Shown here: positions 35,300-48,284 of the stretch, piece after piece
How the letters are laid out: each line of letters starts with the position of its first letter
Numbering within the stretch: position 1 is the stretch's first letter
NCBI GenBank assembly: GCA_032622095.1
Contig: CP136065.1
Span: 96,109,343 to 96,173,342, forward strand
DNA length: 64,000 bases
Direction: 5' to 3'
Origin: Siphonodentalium dalli
Lineage: Eukaryota > Mollusca > Scaphopoda > Gadilida > Siphonodentaliidae
Program-made: the position numbers and the translations under genes
The notes under the pieces: model-generated
Told to the model about the DNA's origin: nothing
Database searches by the model: none
The model's input: the letters and a program-made list of their open reading frames with translations, nothing else

Positions 35300-35690
35300 G
35301 AAGTGGTATATTGAGGCCCGCCATTATTGCGATATTGAGCGCGCTGAATTTCAAAAAGGCGCGATTATAGCGCAATACCAAAACATCTGTCGCGCTTATT
35401 ATTACGATATTGAACGCAAAATATTGCGATTCTAAACGCGCTAAATTTCGTACAGACCCGATAGTGTTATATTGAATTGAGATAAATATTGTGTACATAT
35501 AGCATTTACAACTATAATTATATACAAATCTAAAACATCGTCTCTATTTGTGCATTAAACAATATAGAGGAAGCAAAAATTTGATAGCAAGATGTCGCAA
35601 TATTAAGCGCGAAATATTGCGATAATAAGCGAAAATATTGCAATAATATTACAAGCGGCGCGCTTATAAGCATATGGTGTCAAATCGGAC
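35300..35690. repeat. Cluster of GCG/ATATT words in both orientations
   Basis: Words such as GCGATATTGAGCGCG, GCGCGATTATAGCG, GCGCTTATTATTACGATATT, AATATTAAGCGCGAAATATT and AAGCGGCGCGCTTATAAGC recur with no fixed period. The segment can fold in many ways. No coding support. Confidence 0.6.
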
Positions 35691-36057
35691 CGGACATCTT
35701 GTACAATTAAAGACATATTATGTATGGACTTGTTCGGATTCGTGAAATTGATAAGTTACTACTCCGGCGATACACGTATGTCAACAGGACGAATGTAGCA
35801 TTATACTAACATCTCAAAGAAGTCGACCGTATCACTCCATAGAAAACATCGTATAATTGTAAATATTTACTTCTCGATTCTGGACGCAACTATCAGCGAT
35901 AACCTAACGACAACAATTTCACCGTCGAGAAACAGTGTATTTAATTAATATATAAGGATGTGTCTTTGTTTGATGTCAATTTGGATATAATATTTTATTT
36001 AAATAACTACTTTGAATAAGATTGTTCTCCATTTCGATTTGATCACCCTACAGAGTG

Positions 36058-37605
36058 ATTCACATCACTTTAATCTTTGTTCTAGTTTCGCATCCGGTTG
36101 GTCGGTTTGCACTGACCATATATCGTGTTTTATCGATCTACGACAAATATAAAGGCTGTAACAATGTGGGCGTATGCCCTTTATATGTCAAATAAGTCGC
36201 CCACCGTGTTAATGAAACCCCCACGTTACCTCACCATTTCCAATAAACACATTCTGCGAAACTGAACTCGCGCCATTGACCTTGACCTCACGCATCATAA
36301 CACCCCGAATGGTTTCATCAGAGACCTGACCCAGATTATAACCGCGGCGTTATTAATTTGTTATGAGTCAAAATAATGCAACAAACTAACCTCAACACTT
36401 GGTTAGAATTGATGGGTAGACGTTTGCGTGACATTCATAGGTGATATATTCAAATCATATTCATCATCACGCACGCTATATCCATCGTGGTCCGGACACT
36501 ATAAATACGTTATCGACATATGGTCACTATAGGCCAGATATACGCAATCGCAAGCTCGAATTTAAGCAAATGTGAGCTGCTTTAGAACCACCCCCACCAC
36601 TTGCATCAGCGACCTGATATTCTTCCGCATTTAGTACATCACGGTCACGAATCACTTGGTCTTATGAAGTTTAACTAAACTGGCGGATTTACAAATATGC
36701 ATAAAAACGAGGTAATTTCTTATAAAACAAATACTATGGAACAGAGCAACAATATGATCAATGATATTCCGAACGTGGTATAGTATCCCATTTGTTTCGA
36801 AATATAAGGTAGTCTTCTCTAACATTCTTAATTGCAACAAAAATGGTTCGTTTTATATGATATTTGTATCAAAATCCGCCATTTGTGTCAAATTTTTAAA
36901 GGGTTTTACGCCAATTTCAATACATATAACAATGATCTAGTATCGATAATATATTAAAAAGTAATCATTTTGAGTCGAAGCTATCTGCTGAAAACGTTAT
37001 CATACAAATCAAATTGAATTATTTAATATAAATTAGTGTATGACTGGAGTCATAAACTAAGTTACGTAGCTCCGTTGACGCGACGTACCACACTTAAATA
37101 ACGGATGTAGATTGTATTACATTTACCAAACATCGTGTAAAAATATATGTCGTGACGGGCGTCAACTGAAGACACCCGCTGACTTTAGAATAAAACTAAT
37201 ACATTAGTAGTAATGGCGGGCACTTTGGGGCACCTCGTAGCTCGACGGATACTCTCGCTCATGCCCCAGATTGTTAGTCGAGCTACGGAGTGCCCCAAAC
37301 GAGCGAGCGAGTAAAATTTCTAGGTTGCCCTCAGATGGTATGTCGCTACCTTATAACGTCGAGATATAGCGTCCACGGGCCCATGTGGGCGCTCGGGCGG
37401 TAAATAGTTACACCGCTAAATACTGGTTGAAATTTCAAACTGCCAGAACAAATTCAACCTGCTTTGGTCTGAAAACTCCATTTAATATTATGACAAACAT
37501 GAAACTTCATTACGTGACCGTGACATATCACCGACCATAGTGAGCAACTGACAGAATAATGTGTACAGATACACGAATCTAGCTATATACCATCCAGACT
37601 CATGT
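36058..37605 (+). repeat. 1.5-kb inverted repeat, left copy (arm L)
   Basis: Complementary to 44634-46183 over its whole length with few differences. Landmarks are TCACATCACTTTAATCTTTG at the outer edge, CCATTGACCTTGACCTCACG, TCTTCAGTTGACGCC-type words around 37160, and GAATCTAGCTATATACC at the inner edge. It contains the hairpin at 37227-37296. The 62-codon minus-strand ORF at 36652-36840 lies inside and is not supported. Confidence 0.85.
37227..37296. repeat. Hairpin inside arm L
   Basis: GGGGCACCTCGTAGCTCGAC (37227-37246) pairs 18 of 20 with GTCGAGCTACGGAGTGCCCC (37277-37296) around a 30-nt loop. The partner in arm R lies near 44936-45010 and is less perfect. Confidence 0.85.
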
Positions 37606-38099
37606 TAAACCCAACAGATTAAATCGAAAATGGACGGAAATTTGCGTTATCTTAACGGCTTATTATGGCCTATATAATGTGCTATTCGTCATGGCAACCG
37701 AGCTACCTTAGTTCCCGTCTAGCATATAGATATGTGATGTTCAAAATTACATTTGTTGTCGATGCTGATGGCAAGAATCCTTTACGCTTCAGGAAAGTCA
37801 TTTATTATTCATTCGATGTGTTTTAATCGATGACATGTATTTGCGCTTTAGCAATTATTTAGTTTTCTTGGTGCATAGTAGCACGTTCATCTCACACCAC
37901 GTACGTCGCCTGACTCCCAGTTCCAAGAGTGATGTTCAAAATATATTCGGTTATTTATTCTCAGACAAACCGCAGTGTCATCGACAAAATAAATTTATTT
38001 AAAGTGACACACAAGCTTATCAAATTAAAGATGTCCCATCCAATTTTACACCACAAAGCTATATCAAGTGTACGTTTAAAACGGTCATTGCTCATTCCA

Positions 38100-38395
38100 G
38101 CTTCCATTTTGTCTTCGTAATTTGGAAGGAGGTATCAGACATGGTGACAAATACACGAAATATTGATATAACGGCTTCATATCCCCTGAAACATAATGGC
38201 CATGGTCACAGCCATTTTCCAGCTGTTTTTCGCGCAGAAGTGAAACAAGCGTTCTTTATTTCTACCAGCCTAACACGGAACCCTCTTTTCTGTTCCATGC
38301 CGCACAGATGGCTATTTTTTTGTTTGGGTCCCGAACACCGTGTTCAAAGTTGTATTTTTTAACGAAATTAACCACACCATTTAAATTTTTCATTA
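38100..38395 (+). repeat. R1 partial copy
   Basis: It matches 225-480: GAAGGAGGTAT, ACAAATACACGAAATATTGA, GGCTTCATAT, CTAACACGGAA, TTTGGGTCCC and GTGTTCAAAGTTGTATT. Confidence 0.75.
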
Positions 38396-38529
38396 CACCT
38401 TCAGAAGTATTCGAAATAAACTAGAAATGATTGTTTATACGATCAATTGTTTCGATGTTCTGTCTTTTAGCGAACTCATCTGGACATGTATTTCTCTTCA
38501 GACAATCTAAGAATTCCGGGTTAACAAAT

Positions 38530-38745
38530 TAACATGTTCGGTAAGATCGCGACTCTCGTGGTGTAGTGTGGTCGTGGTACGCAAAAAAGGGGTTGACCCA
38601 GAAGAAATTGGTAAAGAAGCGATCTCGGTGTCATTCAACGCGGGAGAATCTCTACTACAACATATCCAAAATCCGCTAAAATCCGCTTTGGACAAAATCC
38701 AGGATCCAAGATGGCGTCCAACATGGCCGCCTTTAGTCAAAAGAG
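38530..38745 (+). repeat. Dispersed repeat R6, copy 1
   Basis: Complementary to 48285-48450. Shared blocks are AAATTGGTAAAGAAGCG, CGCGGGAGAATCTC, ATATCCAAAATCCGCTAAAA, CCAAGATGGCGTCCAACATG. The open stretches on both strands are repeat shadows. Confidence 0.75.
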
Positions 38746-39039
38746 ATTCTGATTAATTCGACATAATGAGAATAAATGTTGCCATATTTATACAAATGTA
38801 AACATTTTTGCGAAGGTAAAGTATTATGCCACATATCTATAGAAAAAATGGAACCCCTCGCCCCAGATGGCTGCCAAAATGGCGGCCTAAACACGAACAT
38901 TTGAAGTTTTTGCCTAATTTCTTAAAGATCAATTCCTGTTGTTTGATAATGGTTCAGACTGGCGATATTGATTAGGCTTTAGTTGGGGAGCCCGCATATG
39001 TTCTATTTACACTTTTGCGTACAAAAGGTTTGACCCCCT

Positions 39040-39560
39040 AAAGTTAGTACCAATAATGGAACATTCTGAAAACTGATTTCTTAAGTTGCGCATTCCTGGG
39101 GTTTAGGGGCCGCTGAACCCCAAAAAGTGCCAAAAAATCACTTCTATTTACACTTCCGCGTACATCGATGAATTTTGGTTTGATGATACTCCCAAGTGTA
39201 CTGATTAAGAAAACACAACTTAAGAAAGGGATTTTCCTGGGGTTTTCAGATAAGAAAGGGGGTCCCATGCTGAACCCCAAAACGTGATTTTTCACACTTT
39301 CGCGTACATCCACAATTTTTGGTCTCAAAGTACTTTGATATATACTAATTATAAAAACACAACTTAAGAAGGAACTTTTCCTGGGGTTTTAAGATAAGAA
39401 GGGGGTCATCGGGTCACCCCTCAAAACGTAAAAAATCACTTTTATTTATATGATTGCATTCGTCCAACGTGTGTGTATGTGCGTACACCCCTGGAACGTT
39501 GCACTATTACAACCAAAACATCCCTAAATCGATACGATCAACTTAAGAAATATATATTCA
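39040..39560 (+). repeat. Tandem array of ~155-bp units, about three copies
   Basis: Each unit holds AACCCCAAAA.GTG, TTTACACTT.CGCGTACAT, ACACAACTTAAGAA.GG and TTCCTGGGGTTTT.AGATAAG. The last unit and its right flank recur complemented at 46190-46435, outside arm R. Confidence 0.75.
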
Positions 39561-39591
39561 TGTCGTTTTCTGATAAGAACGAGACTTGTTA

Positions 39592-39607
39592 CCCCCCCCC
39601 CCCCCCC
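39592..39607. repeat. Poly-C run (16)
   Basis: Read directly, about 35 bp outside the left end of foldback copy B. Confidence 0.95.
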
Positions 39608-40829
39608 ACAACCCGATCCATTTTCTAGAACTATAAGTGAGCCTGTTTTATGAAAATTATAGCGGGAAAATCTGGTAAAATGTATACAAATGTATATATT
39701 TTCGTGAAGCTAAGACATAATGACACTTTTTTTGGGCCAAAATTGAAACTCACCATCCAAGATGGCCGCCAAAATGGCCACCGGAAGTTGAAAATACTAA
39801 TTTTTTCACAAATATCTTCTAGATCAATTCATGCTGTTTGGAACTGGTTGAGTAATACAACTTTATTTTGTGTTTTGTATATTAACTGATCATTGGAGCA
39901 ATTAAATATGCAATTATTGGGGTCCTAACCCCATCCCTCAAAAATTCCATTGTACAGAATGCTGTATAAAATTTCACCAAAAAAATCACAATTGGGATTC
40001 TAGTCATATTTCAACAAGAAATGAACAGAACTTTGTAAGGCATATCATTACCTATGCATATTCCAAATCACTGGAACCAAAATTCTTACTTTGGCTCAAA
40101 ATGGCTGCCAATATGGCCGCCAAAATATGGAAAATGGTAAATATTACACCAGCGTGTCCTGCAATCGCTTACAAGTTGTGTTTATGTATAAAATTGGCCA
40201 TTCTGCATTCTATACATTGAATACTAACATGTCTGATGCACCATGGTTAATTGTTACTATTTTCACCACTGACATCGTCAAAAATATTGGACTTTTCTCT
40301 AAAAAAACTTGACATAAATATCGGCAAAAATTCAGTTTTCAGGTTTGGACCATTTTTTCAGGTAAAATATAACTATCTTTGGATTGAAAGGTGTTTATTG
40401 TTTTGGTCTATCTTAAATGTGCCACACTACGGTATTTATAGACCAAATTGCTCAAGATGGCTTCCAAAATGGCAACCAAATTTGTAAAATGCTTATTTTT
40501 TACATATATCCCGAACATTCTCTGCATTATCCGAAAAGGTAGCAAATTGTGACTCACTTGCTTATTATACGTGTTAGTTAATTAACTGACAACTACATGT
40601 TCTATTCCCAGTTGTCCCAGTTCCGTATGGGACATGACAAATTCATTTTAAAGTATGTAATTTTACCGAGAACCTCTTTTGTTATTTTTGCCATATTTAT
40701 CGAAAGGAAATGGGCAGAACAATGATACAGAACTGAGATGGACCATAATCTTTGGCTATTCTGGTCCATTATGATAAAAAAAATGTCTACAGGATACAGT
40801 GTGGATGCCAAGATCGTAGGCAGGGAGTT

Positions 40830-42788
40830 ACTCTGTGATCATATGTGAGGTGAATAGGTATACAGGAGTTATTGTATGTCATGACTGATGTGAGTAGGTA
40901 TACAATGAGTGACTATATGGTTATAAGTGGGTTGTCCATGGTAAGATGGTATACAGGGAGAGGTCATGGTCAGGTGTGAGGTGAATCGGTATGTATGGAG
41001 TGACTGTATGGTGTATGATACAATGATTGTGTATATCCAGTACGGGTGCATCCGGTGTGCCTGTATGGTCATTGGTGTGGTGTGTGGGTATAGCTACATG
41101 GTCATCTATGTGTTGATTATGTATATATGGAGTGACTGTAAGGTCATGGGTGGGATGTTCATGATCATGGATGGGTATACAGGTATACAGGGAGTTATTG
41201 TATGTCATGACTGATGTGAGTAGGTATACAATGAGTGACTATATGGTTATAAGTGGGTTGTCCATGGTAATATGGTATACAGGGAGAGGTCATGGTCACG
41301 TGTGAGGTGAATCGGTATGTATGGAGTGACTGTATGGTGTATGATTGTGTATATCCAGTACGGGTGCATCCGGTGTGCCTGTATGGTCATTGGTGTGGTG
41401 TATGGATATAGCTACATGGTCACCTATGTGTTGATTATGTATATATGGAGTGACAGTAAGGTCATGGGTGGGATGTTCATGATCATGGATGGGGTGTGTG
41501 GATAAATAGGTAGTGATTTTATGGTTACGGGTAATGTGTATAGGTATACATGGAATGACTGTACGGTCATGATTGAATATGAATACATGGAGTAAGCTGT
41601 GTGGATATTATCGAGCGTGTGGGTACATAGGGAGTGTCCTTGTGGTAACCGGTGGGATGTATATTTATATATATCGTTGATGTATTATCATTGGTGGGTC
41701 TATAGGGCTTAGCTGTATTATCATGTATGGCGTGTATGATTATACAGTGAATTGCTGAATTGTCATGTGTGAGGTGTATATGCAAGTATGGATTGTTTGA
41801 GTGGTCGTATGTGCGGGTTTTTTGTATATCTGGAAGGGTTGAATGGCCATTAGTGAGGGTTACGTGTATACCTGGAGTGAATCTATGGTCTAGGGTGGGC
41901 TGCATATGTATATCGAGTGGTTATATGACTATGTGTGTCGAATAGGTAGTGACTGTATGGTTAATGGTGAGATGGGTACATGTAGGTATACAAGTAGTGA
42001 CTATGATCATAAATGTAATGAACATATATACAGGGGGTGACAGGCATATGAGTATACATGTACCTGGTGTTCCTGTTTGGTGACTCGTGTCGGTATCGTC
42101 ATGTGTAGGTTATACCAGTACACACACGTGTTGCTTTATTGTCATGGGCGAGGGATATGTGTATATAGCGAGTGGCTATATGGTCATGGATGATGTGCAT
42201 ATGCATACATGGAGTGACTATACTGACATGGCTGGGGTGTATTAGTATATCTTGAGTGGCTATTCGGCTATGGTATGACAAATAGGGACACAGGGATTGA
42301 CATGGCCAATGTTGGGGTGAATATGAATACAAGGATTGACCATGATCGTGTATGAATGTTTTGAATAGGTACACACGGGGTGACTATATGGCCATAGGTC
42401 AGATGAAGGAGTATACCAGGTAACATGGGTGAGGGTATGTGTATGAAGCGAGTGGCTATATGGCCATTGGTGATGTGCATATGTATACCGGAATGACTTT
42501 ATGGTCATTGTTGTGGTGTTAATGTATATATTGATTGTCCATTTGACCATGCGTTTGGAGAATAGGTATACAGGGGATGACCTTATGGCCAATGGTGAGA
42601 TGAATGGGTATATATGGAGTGACTATATGGTTATGGGTCATGTTTAGGAGTATACCCGGTGTGCCTGCATTGTGACGCGTGGCTGTATGGTCATCCGTGG
42701 TCATGGGTCAGGTGTACATGTATACAGTGGGTAACTATATTGTTATGTCTGTGGTGTTTATGTATATATGTAATGACTGTGTGATAAT
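40830..42788 (+). repeat. 42-bp minisatellite, left array of FB copy B
   Basis: Same unit and largely the same unit order as 16130-17795, including the odd unit CCAGTACGGGTGCATCCGGT. It contains an extra direct duplication of about 326 bp (about 40858-41170 and 41187-41490) that copy A lacks. Confidence 0.85.
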
Positions 42789-42873
42789 GGGTGGCTATCG
42801 CTTTCCACGACATGACATGACCTCTCTATTGATTAACATATCCTTGAGTTATTGTGGAGAGCGATAGCCACCC
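42789..42873. repeat. Central hairpin of FB copy B
   Basis: GGGTGGCTATCGCTTTCCAC pairs with GTGGAGAGCGATAGCCACCC; the loop again holds ATGACCTCTCTATTGATTAA and CATATCCTTGAGTTATT. Confidence 0.88.
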
Positions 42874-43490
42874 AAGGTACACATGTATTACCCACCCATT
42901 ACCCCAGTCACTCCATATGTACATACACACCACACAAATGACAACATAGTCACCCACTTTATACACGTACATGTACTAGTACACCTGATCATACAGCCAT
43001 ACTTGGTTATACCCGTACATACCACAAATGACGATACAGCCACGAGTCGTCACCATGCATGAACACCAGTATGCACCTACACCCGACCATATAGTCACTC
43101 TATGTATACATATTCACTACATTCACGATCATAAAGTCACTAATTGTATACATATTCCCCCCACCATGGGCCATACAGCCACTACATGTATACCTATTCG
43201 CCACACCCATGACCATGGAGTCAACCCAGGTATACATATGCACATCACCAATGGTGAGCCCTTCCAGATATACCAATATCCGCACATACGACCACTCATA
43301 AGTTCCATACTTGCCATACTCATACACACCATCCATGATAATAAATCTACTCCCCATACACCACCAATGATAACACATCCACAACATATATAAATATACG
43401 TCCCACCGTTACCAACAGGGCACTCCCTATATACACACACATCATTCATGACCATACAATAACTCCCTGTATACCTATTATCCTCATCTA
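42874..43490 (-). repeat. 42-bp minisatellite, right (inverted) array of FB copy B
   Basis: Opposite orientation to the left array. Shared with copy A unit by unit (CACCAATGGTGAGCC, then CCAGATATACGAATA- or CCAATA-type unit). Confidence 0.85.
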
Positions 43491-44633
43491 TGATCATAAC
43501 TCCCTGGCTACCATCTTGGCTTCCACCCTGTATCCAGTTGATAAATGTTTATCATAATGGGCCAGAATACCCACATATCATGGTTCATCTCAGTTCAGTC
43601 TCAAAGTTCTGCCCATTTCCGTTCAATAATATGGTTCTCCGCAAAATTCCATACTGCAACTTTAAAATGAATTTGTCATGTCCCATACGGAACTGGGACA
43701 AACATAATAGAACGTAGTTGTCAGTTAATTACATTGTAACTAACACGTACAATAACCAAGTGAGTCACAATTTGCAACTTTTTTCGGTTAACGCAGAGAA
43801 CAATGTTCGGGATATGTTAACTTTTAACTTCTAACAAATTTGGTTGCCATTTTTGAAGCCATCTTGAGCAATTTAGTCTATAAACACAGTAGTGTGACAC
43901 ATTTAAGATAGACCAAAACAATAAACACCTTTCAATCCAAAGATAGTTACATTTTACTTGAACAAATGGTCGAACCCTGAAAAGTGAATTCTTGCCGATA
44001 TTTATGTCCAATATTTCTGGTAAATGTCAGTGGTGACAATAGTAAAAATGATCCATGGTGCAGTAGACATGTTAGTATGGCATGTATAGAAAACATATTA
44101 GCCAATTGTGTACATCAACCACAACTTGTAAGCGATTGCAGGACACCCTGGGGCAATATTTAACATTTTCCATATTTTAGCGGCCATTTTCGCAGCCATT
44201 TTGAGCCAAGGTAAGATTTATGGTTCCAGAGATTTGGAATATTCATAGGTAATGATATGCCTCATTTACATTACAATGTTCTTTTCATTTCTTGTTGAAA
44301 TATGACTAGAATCCAAATTGTGATTTTTTGTAAAATTTTGTACTGCGTTCTGTAAAATCGAATTTTTTAGGGATCGGAAGGGGTTAGGACCCCAATAATT
44401 GCATATTTAATTGCTCCAATGATCAGTTAATATAAAAAACACAAAATAATGTTGCATTACTCAACCAGTTCCAAACAGCATGAATTGATCTAGAAGATAT
44501 TTGTGAAAAAAAATTATATTTTCTAATTCCGGCAGCCATTTTGGCGGCCATCTTGGATGGTGAGTTTCAATTTTGGCCCATAAAAGTGTCATTATGTCTT
44601 AGCTTCACGAAAATATATACATTTTACTAGATT

Positions 44634-46183
44634 TTCTCTGGAGGGTATATAGCTAGATTCGTGTATCTGTACACATTATTTTGTCAGTTGCTCACTATGG
44701 TCGGTGATATGTCACGGTCACGTAATGAAGTTTCATGTTTGTCATAATATTAAATGGAGTTTTCAGACCAAAGCAGGTTGAATTTGTTCTGGCAGTTTGA
44801 AATTTCAACCAGTATTTAGCGGTGTAACTATTTACCGCCCGAGGCCGCCCGGGCGCCCACATGGGCCCGTGGACGCTATATCTCGACGTTATAAGGTAGC
44901 GACATACCATCTGAGGGCAACCTAGAAATTTTACTCCGTAGCTCGACTAACAATCTGGGGCATGAGCGAGAGAGTATCAGAGTATCCGTCGAGCTACGAG
45001 GTGCTCCAACGTGCCCGCCCTTACTACTAATGTATTAGTTTTATTCTAAAGTCAGCGGGTGTCTTCAGTTGACGCCCGTCACGACATATATTTTTACACG
45101 ATGTTTGGCAAATGTAATACAATCTACATCCGTTATTTAAGTGTGGTACGTCGCGTCAACGGAACTACGTAACTTAGTTTATGACTCCAGTCATACACTA
45201 ATTTATATTAAATAATTCAATTTGATTTGTATGATAACGTTTTCAGCAGATAGCTTCGACTCAAAATAATTACTTTTTAATATATTATCGATACTAGATC
45301 ATTGTTATATGTATTGAAATTGGCGTAAAACCCTTTAAAAAATTGACACAAATGGCGGATTTTGATACAAATATCATATAAAACGAACCATTTTTGTTGC
45401 AATTAAGAATGTTAGAGAAGACTACCTTATGTTTCGAAACAAATGGGATACTATAACACGTTCGGAATATCATTGACCATATTGTTGATCTGTTCCATAG
45501 TATTTGTTTTATAAGAAATTACCTCGTTTTTATGCATATTTGTAAAAATCCGCCAGTTTTTTAAAACTTCATAAGACCAAGTGATTCGTGATCGTGATGT
45601 ACTGCATGCGGAAGAATATCAGGTCGCTGATGCAAGCGGTGGGGGTGGGTGGTTATAAATCAGCTCATATTTGCTTAAGTTCGAGCTGGCGATTGCGTAT
45701 ATCTGGCCTATAGTGACCATATGTCGATAACGTATTTATAGTGTCCGGACCACGATGGATATAGCGTGCGTGATGATGAATATGATTTGAATATATCACA
45801 TATGAATGTCACGGAAACGTCTACCCATCAATTCTAACCAAGTGTTGATGTTAGTTTGTTGCATTATTTTGACTCATAACAAATTAATAACGCCGCGGTT
45901 ATAATCTGGGTCAGGTCTCTGGTGAAACCATTCGGAGTGTTATGACGCGTGAGGTCAAGGTCAATGGCGGCGAGTTCAGTTTCGCAGAATGTGTTTATTG
46001 GAAATGGTGAGGTAACGTGAGGGTTTCATTAACACGGTGGGCGACTTATTTGACATATAAAGGGCATACGCCCACATTGTTACAGCCTTTATATTTGTCG
46101 TAGGTCGATAAAACACGATATATGGTCAGTGCAAACCGACCAACCGGATGCGAAACTAGAACAAAGATTAAAGTGATGTGAAT
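44634..46183 (-). repeat. 1.5-kb inverted repeat, right copy (arm R)
   Basis: Complement of 36058-37605. It interrupts the right flank of foldback copy B: the sequence on its far side (46190 onward) continues the complement of the left flank of copy B. Arm R therefore replaces about 100 bp of that flank. Confidence 0.82.
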
Positions 46184-46189
46184 ATATAT

Positions 46190-46435
46190 TTCTTAAGTTG
46201 ATCGTATCGATTTAGGGATGTATTGGTTGTAATAGTGCAACGTTTCAGGGGTGTACGCACACACACACACTTGGGCGAATGCAATCATGTAAATAAAAGT
46301 GATTTTTTACGTTTTGAGGGGTGACCTGATGACCCCCTTCTTATCTTAAAACCCCAGGAAAAGTTCCTTCTTAAGTTGTGTTTTTATAATTAGTATATAT
46401 CAAAGTACTTTGAGACCAAAAATTTGTGAATTCTA
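46190..46435 (-). repeat. Complement of the 39300-39560 flank
   Basis: TTCTTAAGTTGATCGTATCG, TGTAATAGTGCAACGTTTCA, GACCCCCTTCTTATCTTAAA and CAAAGTACTTTGAGACCAAA complement 39320-39555. The match stops near AAAATTTGTGAA. Confidence 0.8.
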
Positions 46436-46439
46436 AAAT

Positions 46440-48284
46440 GTGTGCTATATGGTAGTATCTCCATGTTAGTCACGTGATCAATTGGTGATTTAAATTTTGG
46501 GATTGTTCCACACATTTCTGTATGATGATGCACATGGGTGAATTTTCATAGTGTAGAATAGGCACTTTTTATTTCATAGACATATGCGATTGCCACCATA
46601 TTTAGCTTAATCTGCATTTATTAGCACAACTTCATTATAGCACGGAAACGAATCGTCGCTGGCATACGCAAAATGTCATCTCCAAACAAGCTATAGCTTT
46701 TTAAAAGAAAACGAGGGAGTAAACAGAAAACAATATGTGGTCCAATGAACAGCTAATGTCAGTTATCATTGAGATAAATACAACAATACGTCATGCTTTG
46801 TCAACATTAGGAGAAATGTTGTCTAAAAACTTCAACCTTCATTTTCTCGGAAAGTTGAAAATGTGGGTTACATTATAGCACTGATGCGACGAAATATTAA
46901 CTACTCGGGCTCGGCCATCATTTTCAAGTTTCAAGCTGAAACTAAATGTAGCCCATGGATTCCCCATTTCGACATGTAAGAAAAGTAGTTTTACTCTGAT
47001 CTCTTCCCAGATATCAACTCTCCGGTAAATGGTGATCTCTTATGTTCTAGAAAATACGTGTGCCAAATACATATATGAACGAAGAAACTATCCCCATACA
47101 TTGTTTACACATCGACTCCGTAAGTATGTGGAAGTTTTCTTGGACAAGCGGGATTTTCAAACCTCGAAACCGTCCGTACAGACAATAAAAGTTAATAGGA
47201 AATGACGTTGGATGTAGGTCTAGAGTACGTCGTCCGCATGAAATAGTTTTCGTGTCATTAATTTGCACATATTTCGTGCTCTGATGAGCATGGATGAACG
47301 CCTTATGTGGCAATTTGATTGTCTAGCATCCGGAAAATAACATGTTCATTGTTCACATTTCTTAGACAACATGTTGTTAATCACCATGTTCATGTGGCAT
47401 TTCTATCCAATGACAACCTTGACATACCAGTTCATCAAGCTAAATGGTTGATACCTTTACGCCTACGGATCAGATCCAGCCGTGGCGCACATTGTGTCTA
47501 CATATCATTGATGACATTCACTAAATGTGTAGAAGATATCGGTGCGTCTATATATTTACTAGAATGTTTCTATCCACATGTATATACCCACAATCGCATG
47601 ACACGGAATTGTCACATGGAGTGTGAAGGGTATACAATGTACGTGCGAATTTTCATGTTTCCTCTTGATATTGAAGAAAATAATATTACTTTGAAACTCC
47701 CCAGCTCCGATAACCAACTTGCCCACCAATTAAGTAAACCCCAGATTATTCGCTTTTCCCTCGTGTCCTTTTCACTTTCGCCAGCACTGGAAAACCCACT
47801 AGAGCCTGATGCTTCCGGACTAGACCACCGATGCCCATATATTTGATGTTCCGAATAGTCGTTATAAGTAGAAATATTGACACTGTGTTTACAAATAATC
47901 CAGATTCGTAGCAATTTAATTTCTTTTTAATTAATTTCCAGATAGTCCCTCGTAATAAGTGGACATCGTGTTGGATCCTGCAGTAGATACTGCTTAGTTG
48001 GAACATTTCGGACTGAACTGATTGTGGTAGTAGATTATTGACAACATGTTTAATAGGTCTGTCATCGTTAGCTCACAACCGAAGTGTTGTTTCGGCTTTC
48101 CTCTGATCAGAACTTAAATTTCGACAATTTTCGGTGGCCATTTTGGTAGCCATCTTAGTATTTAGAATCGTGATTGGCTACTCATACCCACAAAAAAACA
48201 TTGCTTTCAATCAATGATGTGTATTGGTGCCGAATTGGCGTTTTGTCGAATGGGTTTTCGTGAATAACTACATATTTGCCATTT
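46440..48284. other. No supported gene
   Basis: A 175-codon + ORF (47319-47846) and overlapping minus ORFs (47612-48006) are the longest non-repeat ORFs here. None shows a domain, a usable intron pattern or a preferred strand, so I leave them uncalled. Confidence 0.35.

Larger units (their letters stand above)
39640..44634. mobile_element. Foldback element FB, copy B (most complete)
   Basis: The left unique arm 39640-40830 pairs with the right unique arm 43500-44634. Between them lie the 42-bp minisatellite (40830-42788), a central hairpin (42789-42873) and the inverted minisatellite (42874-43490). The arms carry GGCTCAAAATGGCTGCCAAT, CCAAGATGGCCGCCAAAATG, ACTGATCATTGGAGCAATTA and GTTCCGTATGGGACATGACA. 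The outer left end is near ATTATAGCGGGAAAATCT, matching the outer right end of copy A (AGATTTTCCCCGCTATAAT). The outer right end meets arm R directly. No transposase ORF, so it would need an enzyme from elsewhere. Confidence 0.82.

Noticed and set aside
34067-35435. Long ORFs with ten-residue repeats on both strands, as if a repetitive secreted protein
   Set aside because: They are the 30-bp minisatellite read in frame. Both strands are equally open and there is no signal peptide, flanking coding sequence or codon preference.
47319-47846. 175-codon ORF, the longest outside known repeats apart from the GTPase and the LINE
   Set aside because: No domain, low complexity of signal, and overlapping ORFs on the other strand; about what chance allows in 64 kb.
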